From JAAYHV01 sp964400515 (lineage in GTDB: Bacteria; Bacillota; Clostridia; Peptostreptococcales; Anaerovoracaceae), in NCBI GenBank assembly GCA_964400515.1, contig CAYNTJ010000002.1, forward strand, positions 124,001 through 188,000: DNA of 64,000 nucleotides. Reading direction: 5' to 3'. Every line of letters begins with the position of its first letter. Position 1 is the stretch's first letter. The notes beneath the pieces were generated by a model. That model worked only from the letters and a program-made list of their open reading frames with translations. It had not been told where the DNA came from and ran no database searches. This document shows positions 50,894-60,413 of the stretch, in pieces. The translations under genes were made by a program, and so were the position numbers.

Positions 50894-52517
50894 AAATCGC
50901 AGATACAGCCACTATTATTGCTATCACTACTCCTATTACAGCTTCCCCTGCCAAGCAGCCGGAAGCAATAATATTACCGTTTTCCAAAGCCCTAGGGCTT
51001 TTTATTGTTTTATCAACCACAAGCCTTATAATTCCCCCTATAAATGCCGTAGCACTCAAATAAAACGGCAGATATACTCCAAGACCCAGGGTCATAACAG
51101 GGAAGTTCACGAAGTAAAGTATAACGGCGGCAAACATTCCTATTAAAAATGCCGTCATATTGGATATACCTCCCACCATGGAGGCCACCGCTGCAGCCTG
51201 TGCCGCAGGAAATATATCACTTCCTATTACTCCGCCGCCATAGGCTTTAAAAATTATATATAATGTGGCAACAGAAACTAATGCTCCAACTAATCCGCCA
51301 ATGCATTCTGCTATCCATTGGGCCTTAGGATTACTGTTTAGGATATGGCCTTCCTTAAAGTCATTCATAACATCCCCCACAAGTCCACATGCCACGGCCA
51401 CTATGGCTGCCACATAAAAGGCTTCAATATCCCCAATATCTGTCAATGCTTTAGCAGCTATCAGAACCAAAATTCCGAATATTTCCATGGGGTTAATTCC
51501 CGATTGCCCAACGCATTGGGATGACATGGCTGTTGCAAACCATACACCGATTATAGTTATAACGGAGGCCAGAGGTCCCAAATCCAGAAATATTGAAAAG
51601 ATGAAAGCCAAAATTGCCATTGCAATGGGAGCCCATCTCATTCTAATAATTGAATCCCCGGCATCCTTTTTAAACATACCTCCAAAGATTTCCTTTGCCT
51701 TTGGAAGTATACCCTTTAGTAAAATACCGATTCCCGTTCCCACCATAAGTCCGATTCCAAGGGACTGCTTAAAAGCATTTGCCTGGGCATAGTCAAATAT
51801 ACCTGTTACCTGGCTTCCTATAAGTACTCCAAAGTCCCCTATAATTGCTCCTAAAAACCAAACGCTTATGGCCACCGGTCCAATTATGTATCCCACAGCA
51901 ATAAGCATGGGTGACAGCCATATTCCACCTAATGATCCATATGATATCATTTTCTGATTCATAAGAACTGCCGGAATCATAGAAAACCAATCCCTAAGTA
52001 GGGCAAATAATCCTGATAATCCTATTGTTGTAAATAAAAGCTTTGCCTTTGAACCGCCTTCATCGCCGACTGTTAAAATTTCAGCCGCTGCCTGGCCCAT
52101 GGGATAAGGAAGCTCCTTGGTTTCCACAAAATATTTTCTTATCAATGCTGTAAAAATAAGACCTAAAACAGTTCCTCCGATGGATACTATTAGCAGTATC
52201 AAAAAGTCAGGTTCCGCATTTGGTCTTAATATCCAAATCCCCGGTATTGTAAATGCCAAACCACCTGATACCATTGCCCCCGCAGACATTGCCGTATGGG
52301 TTACATTGATCTCGTTTAAATTGGTGTTTCCAAGTGCCTTAAGTGAAAACATGGAAATTAATGCCACAAACATTATTGGCCAAGGCAAAGAGCTTAGTTT
52401 CAGTGCTACAAACATAGAACTCATTGTAATAATTACTGAGCCTATCACACCGATAACCATACCCCTTACCGTAAGCTGCCTAATTACTGCATTTACGCTA
52501 ATTGGTTTATTATTCAT
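50892..52517 (-). CDS. OPT-family oligopeptide transporter
   Basis: 541 residues with about 14 hydrophobic segments. The opening NAVIRQLTVRGMVIGVIGSV and internal YPMGQAAAEIL (about 140) fit the prokaryotic OPT family, proton-coupled importers of small peptides or metal-peptide complexes. The ribosome site AAAGAGGAAAAA precedes ATG 52517. It follows 6S RNA and its terminator, and ends in its own terminator. Confidence 0.88.
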   Translation of the reverse strand: MNNKPISVNAVIRQLTVRGMVIGVIGSVIITMSSMFVALKLSSLPWPIMFVALISMFSLKALGNTNLNEINVTHTAMSAGAMVSGGLAFTIPGIWILRPNAEPDFLILLIVSIGGTVLGLIFTALIRKYFVETKELPYPMGQAAAEILTVGDEGGSKAKLLFTTIGLSGLFALLRDWFSMIPAVLMNQKMISYGSLGGIWLSPMLIAVGYIIGPVAISVWFLGAIIGDFGVLIGSQVTGIFDYAQANAFKQSLGIGLMVGTGIGILLKGILPKAKEIFGGMFKKDAGDSIIRMRWAPIAMAILAFIFSIFLDLGPLASVITIIGVWFATAMSSQCVGQSGINPMEIFGILVLIAAKALTDIGDIEAFYVAAIVAVACGLVGDVMNDFKEGHILNSNPKAQWIAECIGGLVGALVSVATLYIIFKAYGGGVIGSDIFPAAQAAAVASMVGGISNMTAFLIGMFAAVILYFVNFPVMTLGLGVYLPFYLSATAFIGGIIRLVVDKTIKSPRALENGNIIASGCLAGEAVIGVVIAIIVAVSAI

Positions 52518-52583
52518 TTTTTCCTCTTTCTAGCATGAGCTATTTTAGTACCTGTTCTAAGAATCAAGTCCAAAAAAAATATA

Positions 52584-52615
52584 GCATAAAACCCCTTTAA
52601 ATTCAAGTTTTATGC
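52584..52615 (-). terminator. Strong intrinsic terminator between 6S RNA and the OPT gene
   Basis: GCATAAAAC pairs with GTTTTATGC around a 14-base loop, and eight T follow on the minus strand. It backs up the T-run at the end of 6S RNA. Confidence 0.8.
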
Positions 52616-52623
52616 AATAAAAA

Positions 52624-52797
52624 ATCCCGAAATACCGTCAAGATTGTTAATTGACTCCCTATCCAAAGATAAGGTGGGTATCCTGTTCGCGCTTTTGCCT
52701 TCCCCTCATAGGAGGCCTGACAGCCGTCTACGAAACCCGGATTCCCTAAAAATAAATGTAGGTTCAATTAAGTAATCTCAACTAATATTCCAGGGGT
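52624..52797 (-). ncRNA. ssrS: 6S RNA
   Basis: About 174 bases with the 6S plan. The ends pair: CCTGGAATA with TATTTCGGG, AGATT with AATCT, and TTAATTGA with TCAATTAA. The large central bubble has the small 3' hairpin CCTTATC-TTTG-GATAGGG, and the apical arm holds GGCTGTCAGGCCTCC, GAGGGGAAGGCAAAAGCGC and AGGATACCCACC, which look like conserved 6S blocks. A T-run ends it. 6S binds the housekeeping RNA polymerase holoenzyme and mimics an open promoter. It follows yebC by about five bases. The assignment rests on fold and recalled motifs. Confidence 0.75.
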
Positions 52798-52801
52798 CTT
52801 T

Positions 52802-53527
52802 TTATTCAAATATACTGTCGTCACAATTTGTATGTACCTTTTGTACATCATCATTATCTTCCAGTAAATCTATAAGCTTTTTAAGTTTTGCCACATCGTG
52901 CTCTTCCTCCGGGCTAGCTTCCATAGAAGGTAAATACTCCACATCTGCTTCGGCAATTTCATAGCCTGCGGCACTTATTACTTTATGTACATCGTTAAAT
53001 AAAGAAGGTTCACATACTATTTCAAAACTATCTTCATTTACAATCATATCTTCTGCTCCGGCATCTAAGGCCATCATCAAGATTTCGTCTTCGTCCAAGC
53101 CATCCTTTTTTTCTATGTATATCAGGCCTTTTCTTGAAAACATATATGATACACAACCCGGTGCTCCCAAATTACCGCCATATTTATCAAAAGTAGATCT
53201 GACAAATGATGCTGTCCTGTTCTTGTTGTCCGTTAGGGCTTCAACTATTATAGCTACTCCCGATGGTCCATAACCTTCAAAGGTCAATTCCTCATAGATT
53301 TCTCCAGATAACTCTCCGGTACCTTTTTTAATTGCTCTTGTTATATTATCATTTGGTACACCAAAGGTCTTCGCTTTGTCTATTGCCACCCTTAAAGCCG
53401 AATTATATTCCGGATCTCCTCCTGCTTTAGCCGCTACTGTAATAACCCTTGCATATTTTGTGAACATCGCTGCTCTTTTGGAATCCTGTGCTGCTTTTCT
53501 ACCAGCAATTGTTCCGTGTCTTCCCAA
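52802..53527 (-). CDS. yebC: YebC/PmpR-family translation or transcription regulator
   Basis: 241 residues. The family start GRHGTIAGRKAAQDSKRAAMF and later GYGPSGVAIIVEALTDNKNR are diagnostic. The TTG start (53525-53527) is chosen because GGGAGG lies eight bases before it, while the GTG three codons upstream overlaps that ribosome site. YebC-family proteins relieve ribosome stalling at proline tracts or act on gene control, depending on the member. The promoter is at 53560-53588. Confidence 0.93.
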   Translation of the reverse strand: MGRHGTIAGRKAAQDSKRAAMFTKYARVITVAAKAGGDPEYNSALRVAIDKAKTFGVPNDNITRAIKKGTGELSGEIYEELTFEGYGPSGVAIIVEALTDNKNRTASFVRSTFDKYGGNLGAPGCVSYMFSRKGLIYIEKKDGLDEDEILMMALDAGAEDMIVNEDSFEIVCEPSLFNDVHKVISAAGYEIAEADVEYLPSMEASPEEEHDVAKLKKLIDLLEDNDDVQKVHTNCDDSIFE

Positions 53528-53559
53528 TCGAGACACCTCCCATCTTTAACTTTTTCTTA

Positions 53560-53588
53560 ATTATACACTAATTTCCTTTTAATTTCAA
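53560..53588 (-). promoter_or_regulatory. Promoter of yebC
   Basis: TTGAAA (53583-53588) and TATAAT (53560-53565), spaced 17 bases on the minus strand. The -35 begins right after the stop codon of the activase gene. Confidence 0.7.
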
Positions 53589-53589
53589 G

Positions 53590-55842
53590 TTATTGCATGT
53601 TCTTAAAAGCATTGGCCATCATAAGTTTAATTCTGTTAAGCTGGTTAACATTACTTGCTCCGGGATCATAATCTATGGCAACTATGTTGGCATCCTTATC
53701 ATAATTTCTTAATGCCTTGATCATTCCTTTACCTGTAACATGATTTGGTAAACAAGCAAAGGGTTGTAGGCATAAAATATTTTTAACTCCGGAATCAATT
53801 AATTCAACCATTTCCCCCGTAAGCAACCAGCCTTCACCGCATTGATTTCCTATTGATATTATATTTGTTGCCTTTTCTGCTATCTCTTCTATCCTTGCCC
53901 CTTCTTTGAATCTTTTACTGCTACGAAGAGCCCTTCTGACAGGCTTACGGTAGAATTCCACCATTTTAATACCAATGCCGTTATACACCATATTTTTATG
54001 GCTTCCCGAAAGATTCATATAATTAAATCTTTTACTGTGCATTCCGTACATGAAGAAATCCATAAAGTCGGGTACCACCGCTTCACCGCCTTCTTCTTCG
54101 ATAAGATCAACTATATAGTTGTTGGCATTGGGGTGGTATTTAACAAGTATTTCTCCCACTACCCCCACTCTCGGCTTTTTAATATCTCTGACAGGCAGAG
54201 CATCATATTCTTTTACTATAGCCCTAATATTCTTCCTATAGGTCCTAGGATTAAGATTCATCACATTTTCATTTACTCTTTCAAACCAGCTGTCCATTAT
54301 TGCTTGGGCAGAACCCTTCTCCACTTCATAAGGTCTTGTCTGATAAAGAAGCTTCATAAACAAATCACCGTAAAGCACGGCATAAACAAGCCTAACTGCC
54401 ATTTTTGCGGATATTTTAAATCCCGGATTGGTTTCCAACCCTCCGGCATTGAATGAAATAACGGGAACCTGTTCCATATCCAAATCCTTTAAAGCTTTCC
54501 GTAAAAGGGATACATAATTGCTGGCTCTGCATCCGCCTCCGGTTTGTGACATAAATACCGCCACCTTATCCAAATCGTATTTACCGGACTTAAGGGCTGA
54601 TATCATTTGACCCAAGGTAACAATAGTCGGATAACAGGCATCATTATTTATATATTTTAAACCCTCCTCATCGGAACCCTTGGTGGAAGCCGGTAGCAGC
54701 TCCACATTATATCCTTCCGCCTTCATAATGGATACGAAGTACTGGAAATGTATGGGTGACATCTGTGGTATCAGTAATGTGTAGTCACTCTTCATTTCCT
54801 TTTCAAAGAATTTTCTTTCATAATGAGTATTTGTTCGATTTGCAAAAACATTACTGTTTTCCCTTTCGAGCATTGCCGCCTTAAGGGACCTTATTCTTAT
54901 CTTTGCTGCCCCAAGGTTGGAGCCTTCATCTATTTTTAGAACAGTATAAAGCTTGTTGTGTTTGCTTAGAATTTCCTCCACCTGATCGGTGGTAACCGCA
55001 TCCAAACCACAACCAAAGGAGTTTAGCTGTATAAGCTCCACATCATTTCTCCTACCTGCAAATTTAGCCGCTTTATATAGTCTTGAGTGATACATCCACT
55101 GATCCAAAACTCTAATCGGTCTGTCAAGATTCAAGTGGGGGGTAACTGCATCTTCAGTTAAAACTGCCATATCAAAGGAATTTATCAATCTGTCTATACC
55201 ATGATTGATTTCGGGATCCAAATGGTAAGGCCTTCCGGACAATACTATAGCCTTTTTACCCTTATCCTCTATATATGAGATTACTTCCTTACCCCTACGC
55301 TCCATTGTTTCTTTGAATTCATTAAATTCTTTTCTGCCGGCATTCACCGCCTCTTTTAATTCGTTTTTAGTAATATTCTCTTTGAATAAGGAATAGGACT
55401 TACCGTTCTCACGGAATCTGTAAGTCTTCTTTATATTGTTTATGCTTTCAATATCTATCTCCCTACTGCCGTTAAAGAATTTAAAAAACTGCTCCACCAT
55501 TTTGTTGTCATCATCAAAGGGAACAAAAGGATGGTAGTATTCAACACCGTTTTCTTCAAACAGTTCTATCATATTTTTATCAACCACCTCGGGGTAGGTT
55601 GCTACTATAGGGCAGTTATAGTGGTTAGGCGCACTCGCATCCTCAGGATTTTCATAATTGATGCAAGGATAAAATATTCTTTTTATTCCCTGTTCACACA
55701 GCCATTTAATGTGACCGTGGACTATTTTGGCAGGATAACATGCAGTATCCGAAGGTATGCTATCCATACCCATTTCGTAAATTGTTTTGCTGCTTGTGGG
55801 ACTCAATACTATCCTAAATCCCAATGCATTGAAAAACCCATG
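53590..55842 (-). CDS. C-terminal part of the giant 2-hydroxyacyl-CoA dehydratase activase-like protein
   Basis: This stretch continues in the same frame as the gene at 55843-57891, separated only by TAG. It holds the DUF2229-like and HgdB-like regions: ACYPAKIVHGHIKWL (about 25 codons in), ALSGRPYHLDPEINHG-type motifs, FGCGLDAVTTDQVEEIL, YINNDACYPTIVTLGQMI and NQCGEGWLLTGEM, with conserved Cys that could bind Fe-S. Reading through restores ENYPF-x-HGFFNALGFRIV, where relatives have Trp. There is no credible ribosome site or ATG for independent translation; TTG 55824 is only formal. It is followed by yebC. Confidence 0.8.
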   Translation of the reverse strand, partial: HGFFNALGFRIVLSPTSSKTIYEMGMDSIPSDTACYPAKIVHGHIKWLCEQGIKRIFYPCINYENPEDASAPNHYNCPIVATYPEVVDKNMIELFEENGVEYYHPFVPFDDDNKMVEQFFKFFNGSREIDIESINNIKKTYRFRENGKSYSLFKENITKNELKEAVNAGRKEFNEFKETMERRGKEVISYIEDKGKKAIVLSGRPYHLDPEINHGIDRLINSFDMAVLTEDAVTPHLNLDRPIRVLDQWMYHSRLYKAAKFAGRRNDVELIQLNSFGCGLDAVTTDQVEEILSKHNKLYTVLKIDEGSNLGAAKIRIRSLKAAMLERENSNVFANRTNTHYERKFFEKEMKSDYTLLIPQMSPIHFQYFVSIMKAEGYNVELLPASTKGSDEEGLKYINNDACYPTIVTLGQMISALKSGKYDLDKVAVFMSQTGGGCRASNYVSLLRKALKDLDMEQVPVISFNAGGLETNPGFKISAKMAVRLVYAVLYGDLFMKLLYQTRPYEVEKGSAQAIMDSWFERVNENVMNLNPRTYRKNIRAIVKEYDALPVRDIKKPRVGVVGEILVKYHPNANNYIVDLIEEEGGEAVVPDFMDFFMYGMHSKRFNYMNLSGSHKNMVYNGIGIKMVEFYRKPVRRALRSSKRFKEGARIEEIAEKATNIISIGNQCGEGWLLTGEMVELIDSGVKNILCLQPFACLPNHVTGKGMIKALRNYDKDANIVAIDYDPGASNVNQLNRIKLMMANAFKNMQ

Positions 55843-57891
55843 CTAAAACGGGTAGTTCTCAAACATGTTGAGTACCCTAGGTATTCCTATAATACCCCTT
55901 TGAGCTTCGTGTTCATCCAAAACCTCTCTGTCAAATAGAAGCTTATATTTTTCTTCATACAGATTTGGAACATCCCTATGAATATTCTCTCTTCCCGCTC
56001 CCTTTTCACATCTGTTTCCTGTTATATATGTACTTCCGTCACTGAATTTGGAAATAGTTAATATGCAACGGTTTTCACAGCCCTTGCATCTCCTGTTTGA
56101 TGTTTCTACTTTAAATTCCGACAGCTCTTCTAGGGAAACCACCGATGATCTTTCCCCCAGCTCATAGCAATTCCTACCTATCAAAGCAGCTCCAAAGGCT
56201 CCCATAATTCCGGAGATATCCGGTCTTACAACATCCTTTCCCAATATCAATTCAATGCTTCTTAAAACAGCATCGTTTAGGAATGTTCCCCCTTGGACAA
56301 CAACTCTTTCTCCTGTTTCTTCCGGATTCCTAAGCTTAATAACTTTATACAAGGCATTTTTTATTACAGAATATGAAAGTCCTGCTGATATATCCCCGAT
56401 GGTAGCCCCTTCTTTTTGAGACTGCTTTACCTTGGAATTCATAAATACCGTACATCTTGTGCCCAAGTCCACCGGGCTCTCTGCTTTAATTGCCTCCTTG
56501 GCAAACTCGGCAGGCTCCATCTCAACTGATTTTGCATATGTTTCTATAAAGGAGCCGCAGCCGGATGAACATGCTTCGTTCAGCATGATATTATATATTG
56601 CCCCATCCTTAATTTGCATGCATTTCATGTCTTGGCCGCCGATGTCTAAAATAAAGTCAACCCCGGGTAGAAATTCATCCGCCGCCTTATAGTGGGCCAT
56701 GGTTTCTATTTCCCCCATATCGATTCTATATGCCGTTTTAACCAGGCTTTCTCCGTAGCCTGTTACAACAGATTTACCGATATATGCCGTATCCGGCAGC
56801 TTATCATAAAGCTCCTTAAGTATATTTTTAACCACTCCCAAAGGGTTACCCTGATTACCCGAATAATATTCAAATACAAGGTTTTTATCTTCATCAATCA
56901 GAGCAGCTTTCGTTGTAGTAGATCCTGCATCTATACCCAAAAAAACCGGTCCCTGTACGTCTTTTAGATCTCTCCTGTTTATCTTGGTCTTGGCATGTCT
57001 TTCCTTAAATGCTTCGTATTCTTCGTCGTCCTTAAACAGGGGTTCTAAATATTTAGCTACAGATAAGAGTCTTTGGTCCGTATTTTTGAATGTGCTAATA
57101 ATATCCCCCAGGCTTCTTTCCCTTCTGCTCTCAGATAGATATGCAGCACCGATTGCAACAAAATACTTGGAATTTTCAGGGAATATAACCTCTTCATCCG
57201 TTAGCTTAAGGGTTTCGATGAATCTTTTTCTTAATTCGGAAAGATAAGTCAAAGGACCTCCCAAAAAAGCAACCTTACCCTTAATAGTATGACCGCAGGC
57301 CAATCCCGATATTGTCTGGTTTACCACGGCCTGAAATATTGAGGCAGCCAAATCCTCATGGGCAGCTCCGTCGTTTATCAATGGCTGAATATCGGTTTTT
57401 GCAAATACTCCGCACCTGGCAGCTATGGGGTATATTATGGAATGACTTTTTGCATAATTATTTAAACCCTCGGCATCGGTGTTTAATAAAACAGCCATTT
57501 GATCTATAAAGGCTCCCGTACCCCCGGCACATGTACCGTTCATTCTCTGCTCAATTGTGGCACCGTAAAAGGTAATCTTGGCATCTTCACCGCCAAGCTC
57601 TATGACTATCTCCGTTTCCGGAATAATCCTCTGTACGGCTTCACTGCAAGCTATGACCTCTTGTTCGAAATCTATGTTTAAAATCTCCGCAAGGGATAAC
57701 CCCCCTGAACCTGTAATAACAGCAGTTAGTTTTAAGTTCCCGTATTCGTTATAAAGCTCATTTAATAGTTTTGTAACCTTTTCAAATACATTAGACATGT
57801 GTCTTTCGTATCTTGAATATATGATTTCATCCTTGTCATTTAATAAGACCAGCTTAACTGTCGTTGAGCCCACATCAATACCTAATCTCAT
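55843..57891 (-). CDS. BadF/BcrA-type ATPase activase, N-terminal part, ended by in-frame TAG
   Basis: 682 residues with two BadF/BadG/BcrA/BcrD ASKHA domains. The first (MRLGIDVGSTTVKLVLLND, about 1-250) has NGTCAGGTGAFIDQM; the second (about 315-570) has GIDAGSTTTKAALIDED, DIGGQDMKCM and NEACSSGCGSFIETYA, whose Cys binds the [4Fe-4S] of activases. Such proteins use ATP to push an electron into 2-hydroxyacyl-CoA dehydratases in amino-acid fermentation; the giant versions have unproven roles. Relatives are single proteins of about 1,400 residues. The TAG at 55843-55845 (TGG in relatives) splits it. The ribosome site AGGAGAC precedes the ATG. Confidence 0.88.
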   Translation of the reverse strand: MRLGIDVGSTTVKLVLLNDKDEIIYSRYERHMSNVFEKVTKLLNELYNEYGNLKLTAVITGSGGLSLAEILNIDFEQEVIACSEAVQRIIPETEIVIELGGEDAKITFYGATIEQRMNGTCAGGTGAFIDQMAVLLNTDAEGLNNYAKSHSIIYPIAARCGVFAKTDIQPLINDGAAHEDLAASIFQAVVNQTISGLACGHTIKGKVAFLGGPLTYLSELRKRFIETLKLTDEEVIFPENSKYFVAIGAAYLSESRRERSLGDIISTFKNTDQRLLSVAKYLEPLFKDDEEYEAFKERHAKTKINRRDLKDVQGPVFLGIDAGSTTTKAALIDEDKNLVFEYYSGNQGNPLGVVKNILKELYDKLPDTAYIGKSVVTGYGESLVKTAYRIDMGEIETMAHYKAADEFLPGVDFILDIGGQDMKCMQIKDGAIYNIMLNEACSSGCGSFIETYAKSVEMEPAEFAKEAIKAESPVDLGTRCTVFMNSKVKQSQKEGATIGDISAGLSYSVIKNALYKVIKLRNPEETGERVVVQGGTFLNDAVLRSIELILGKDVVRPDISGIMGAFGAALIGRNCYELGERSSVVSLEELSEFKVETSNRRCKGCENRCILTISKFSDGSTYITGNRCEKGAGRENIHRDVPNLYEEKYKLLFDREVLDEHEAQRGIIGIPRVLNMFENYPF

Positions 57892-57921
57892 TCTTTTGTC
57901 TCCTAATAATAAATAATAAAT

Positions 57922-59265
57922 TTATAAAACTGCTATTTCTTTTTTGTATATTATATATAGTGTTATCCCGTAGAATATTACACCGAATATTTCTGCAATG
58001 GGAAATGCATACCAAACTATTTCAGTGCCTCCCAGCTTAAGCAGAAGATAGGCAAAGGGAATTATAACTATAATCTGTCTGATAAACGAGCCGATAAGCA
58101 CAAGAAAGCCATGACCTATGGCTTGGTAAAGTGCCGATGTGATGATGCCAAAGGCTGCCGGTATAAAACACAAGCTTATGGTTTTAAGTGCCAAAATACC
58201 AAGGCTCATCATGTCTCCCTTTGCATTGAATAACAGAAGTAATTGTTCCGGTAACAGATTAAACAAAGACATTCCTATTATCGCTATTATGATGCCATAT
58301 AAAAGGGAAATTTTTAAAGCTGACATCACCCTTTCTTTATTCCTGGCTCCATAGTTATACCCCATAATAGGCATAGCCCCTTGTCTTATACCAAACAAAG
58401 GCATAAATATGAATCTCTCAAGCCTTGCATAAACTCCGAGTACGGCAACCGCCGTGGTGGAATACATGGCTAATGCGGAATTTAACAAAATAACCGTAAG
58501 GGAGCTTACCGCTTGTGTCACTATGGCAGGTAATCCCACGCCGTAAATTTCCTTTACTATTTTCCGGTTTAATTTATACTTCCTTATATCTATTTTTACC
58601 AAATGCTCTTTAAATTTAATCACATATACCGCATATAAAAAGGATATCATCTGCGCCAAAACCGTGGCTATGGCAGCCCCCGGAACTCCCAGCTTTGGAA
58701 ATCCCCATAAGCCAAATATCATAATGGGATCCATTATGATATTTAAGCCAGCTCCCAGCAGCATAAATATCATGGGGTGTATCATATCCCCCGTTGCCTG
58801 TAATATTTTTTCAAAACCCATTACGAATATAACAAACACCGAGCCCAGTGTAACTATCCTTAAGTAATAGATACCGTTTGTAAATATGTAATCATCTCCG
58901 GTAAAGTGCCCTATAAAAGTATTGGCAAATATGAGTCCAAAGGATGCAAATACTATGTAGTTAATAAGCTGAAGATATATACCGCAATTGGCAGCAATAT
59001 CCGCTTCCTGTTGATTTTTTTCCCCCAGTTTTCTTGCTATTACCGAATTTATTCCCACCCCGGTTCCAACTCCAAAGGCAACAAGCATAAGCTGAACAGG
59101 TAATACCAAGGTAACGGCCACCAAAGCGCCCTCTCCCAAATAAGATACAAAAATACTGTCTACAATGCTGTATATGGCATTAATAAACATAGATAGCATG
59201 GCGGGCCATGACATTCCCAGTATTAATCTGTTGATTGGGGCAATCCCCATTTTGTTTTCTGTCAT
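57922..59265 (-). CDS. MATE-family multidrug/toxic compound exporter
   Basis: 447 residues from ATG 59265 (MTENKMGIAPINRLIL), where GGAG lies eight bases upstream. A longer frame to 59364 exists but would run through RNase P RNA, so it is rejected. About 12 membrane segments in two repeats, with SWPAMLSMFINAIYSIVDSI in the first helix and GVPGAAIATVLAQ midway, are MATE hallmarks. It exports cationic compounds using Na+ or H+. It follows rnpB directly and precedes the activase by 30 bases, with no terminator. Confidence 0.9.
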   Translation of the reverse strand: MTENKMGIAPINRLILGMSWPAMLSMFINAIYSIVDSIFVSYLGEGALVAVTLVLPVQLMLVAFGVGTGVGINSVIARKLGEKNQQEADIAANCGIYLQLINYIVFASFGLIFANTFIGHFTGDDYIFTNGIYYLRIVTLGSVFVIFVMGFEKILQATGDMIHPMIFMLLGAGLNIIMDPIMIFGLWGFPKLGVPGAAIATVLAQMISFLYAVYVIKFKEHLVKIDIRKYKLNRKIVKEIYGVGLPAIVTQAVSSLTVILLNSALAMYSTTAVAVLGVYARLERFIFMPLFGIRQGAMPIMGYNYGARNKERVMSALKISLLYGIIIAIIGMSLFNLLPEQLLLLFNAKGDMMSLGILALKTISLCFIPAAFGIITSALYQAIGHGFLVLIGSFIRQIIVIIPFAYLLLKLGGTEIVWYAFPIAEIFGVIFYGITLYIIYKKEIAVL

Positions 59266-59282
59266 AATTTCTCCAAAAAAAA

Positions 59283-59631
59283 TATTGGGTAAACCTATAA
59301 GCCGGGTTCTGTATTTGACAATCATCCATCTCGAACTGCCATCGCTGACAGCCTCTAGCGACACACCTAACGGGCAGCAACGGGCCGCTGCCTTTACGCC
59401 CTACTTTGTCTTGCTCCGAATGGGGTTTACACGGCCGTTATGTTACCATAACGCCGGTGAGCTCTTACCTCACCATTTCAACCTTACCACGCACCTAAGG
59501 CCGTTCGGCGGTATGTTTCTGTTGCACTTTCCCTATAGTTACCTACGCCAGACGTTATCTGGCATCCTTACCCTGTGGAGCCCGGACTTTCCTCATACAT
59601 TTCTGCACGCGATTGTCTGGTTTACCCAATG
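59283..59631 (-). ncRNA. rnpB: RNase P RNA (class A-like)
   Basis: About 349 bases. Terminal helix ATTGGGTAAACC pairs with GGTTTACCCAAT. Conserved blocks include GAGGAAAGTCCGGGCTCC near the 5' side (59577-59594) and ACAGAACCCGGCTTATAGG near the 3' end. It is the catalytic RNA that matures tRNA 5' ends. Eight T follow the 3' arm, so the terminal helix doubles as a terminator. It lies between nif3 and the MATE gene. Confidence 0.95.
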
Positions 59632-59633
59632 TA

Positions 59634-60413
59634 TTAAACTGTTATTATTTCATAAGGATCCATATTCTCTACAAATTCATATAGAGGAATATATTCCCCT
59701 GCTATATCAAGCTCATTTAAGAGATGTTCATAAAAATTATTGATAAAGAACTTCTCAGTTCCGTAGTGACCCAGGTCAATTACATTTTTGCCTTCTATCT
59801 TTGCTTCCATAGCCTGATGGTATTTAATATCTCCGGTTATGAAAACGTCATAATCAAAATCCGATATAAATTCTCCGCCGCTTCCCGTACATACCCCCAC
59901 GGTTTTTACACCTTTTTTTATATCCCCTATAAATCTTATGGATGTAATGGGTATTTCCAGTTCTTCAGAAGCTACTTTTATAAAGGAAAAAACCGGCAGC
60001 TCTTCCCTTAACTCGCCTTTCACAACAAAATCACTTACATTTTCCATATTAACAAGCCCTAAAAGCTTTGCCAAATAATCATTATTGCCACTCTTTATCT
60101 TATCAAAGGGAGTATGTAATGAATAAACTGAAATATCGTTTTTTATAAGCTTTGTGATAAGTCTACCATAACCATTTATAACTTCTATGGAGTTAATATG
60201 ATTAAACATTAAAGGATGATGAGTTACAATTAGATTCGATTTTTTTAGCACAGCCTCCTCAATAACCTCATCGGTAATATCAAGGGAAATCAATATGCCG
60301 GTAATATCACTGTTTTCACTTATTATTTGAAACCCGCTATTATCCCATTCCTCTTGAATATCAAGGGGTGCAATCTTGTTTGCGATATTTTCAAAATCTA
60401 AAATCTTCATCAA
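59634..60413 (-). CDS. Nif3/YqfO-family dinuclear metal protein
   Basis: 259 residues: FENIANKIAPLDIQEEWDNSG near the start, VTHHPLMFNHI near 65 and DLGHYGTEKFFINNFYEHL near the end; these His and acid residues form the dimetal site of Nif3 proteins (annotated GTP cyclohydrolase I type 2 by homology). It lacks the long insert seen in some relatives. Its function is unresolved. The start overlaps the trmK end by four bases, a common trmK-nif3 pair. Confidence 0.9.
   Translation of the reverse strand: MMKILDFENIANKIAPLDIQEEWDNSGFQIISENSDITGILISLDITDEVIEEAVLKKSNLIVTHHPLMFNHINSIEVINGYGRLITKLIKNDISVYSLHTPFDKIKSGNNDYLAKLLGLVNMENVSDFVVKGELREELPVFSFIKVASEELEIPITSIRFIGDIKKGVKTVGVCTGSGGEFISDFDYDVFITGDIKYHQAMEAKIEGKNVIDLGHYGTEKFFINNFYEHLLNELDIAGEYIPLYEFVENMDPYEIITV

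Noticed and set aside
52624..52797. Riboswitch or T-box controlling the OPT transporter
   Set aside because: Long end-to-end pairing, the 3' bubble hairpin and two terminators before the gene fit 6S RNA; no T-box or known aptamer core was seen.
53528..53536. GTG start for yebC three codons upstream
   Set aside because: The GGGAGG ribosome site overlaps that GTG; spacing fits the TTG at 53525-53527, and family members begin at that point.
55843..55845. TAG in the activase as a pyrrolysine codon
   Set aside because: Relatives have Trp (TGG) at this position, TAG is used as an ordinary stop by neighbours such as xseB and the ABC ATPase gene, and no pyrrolysine genes are in the window.
59265..59364. 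Longer N-terminus for the MATE transporter
   Set aside because: The extension is translated RNase P RNA; the ribosome site is at the ATG 59265.
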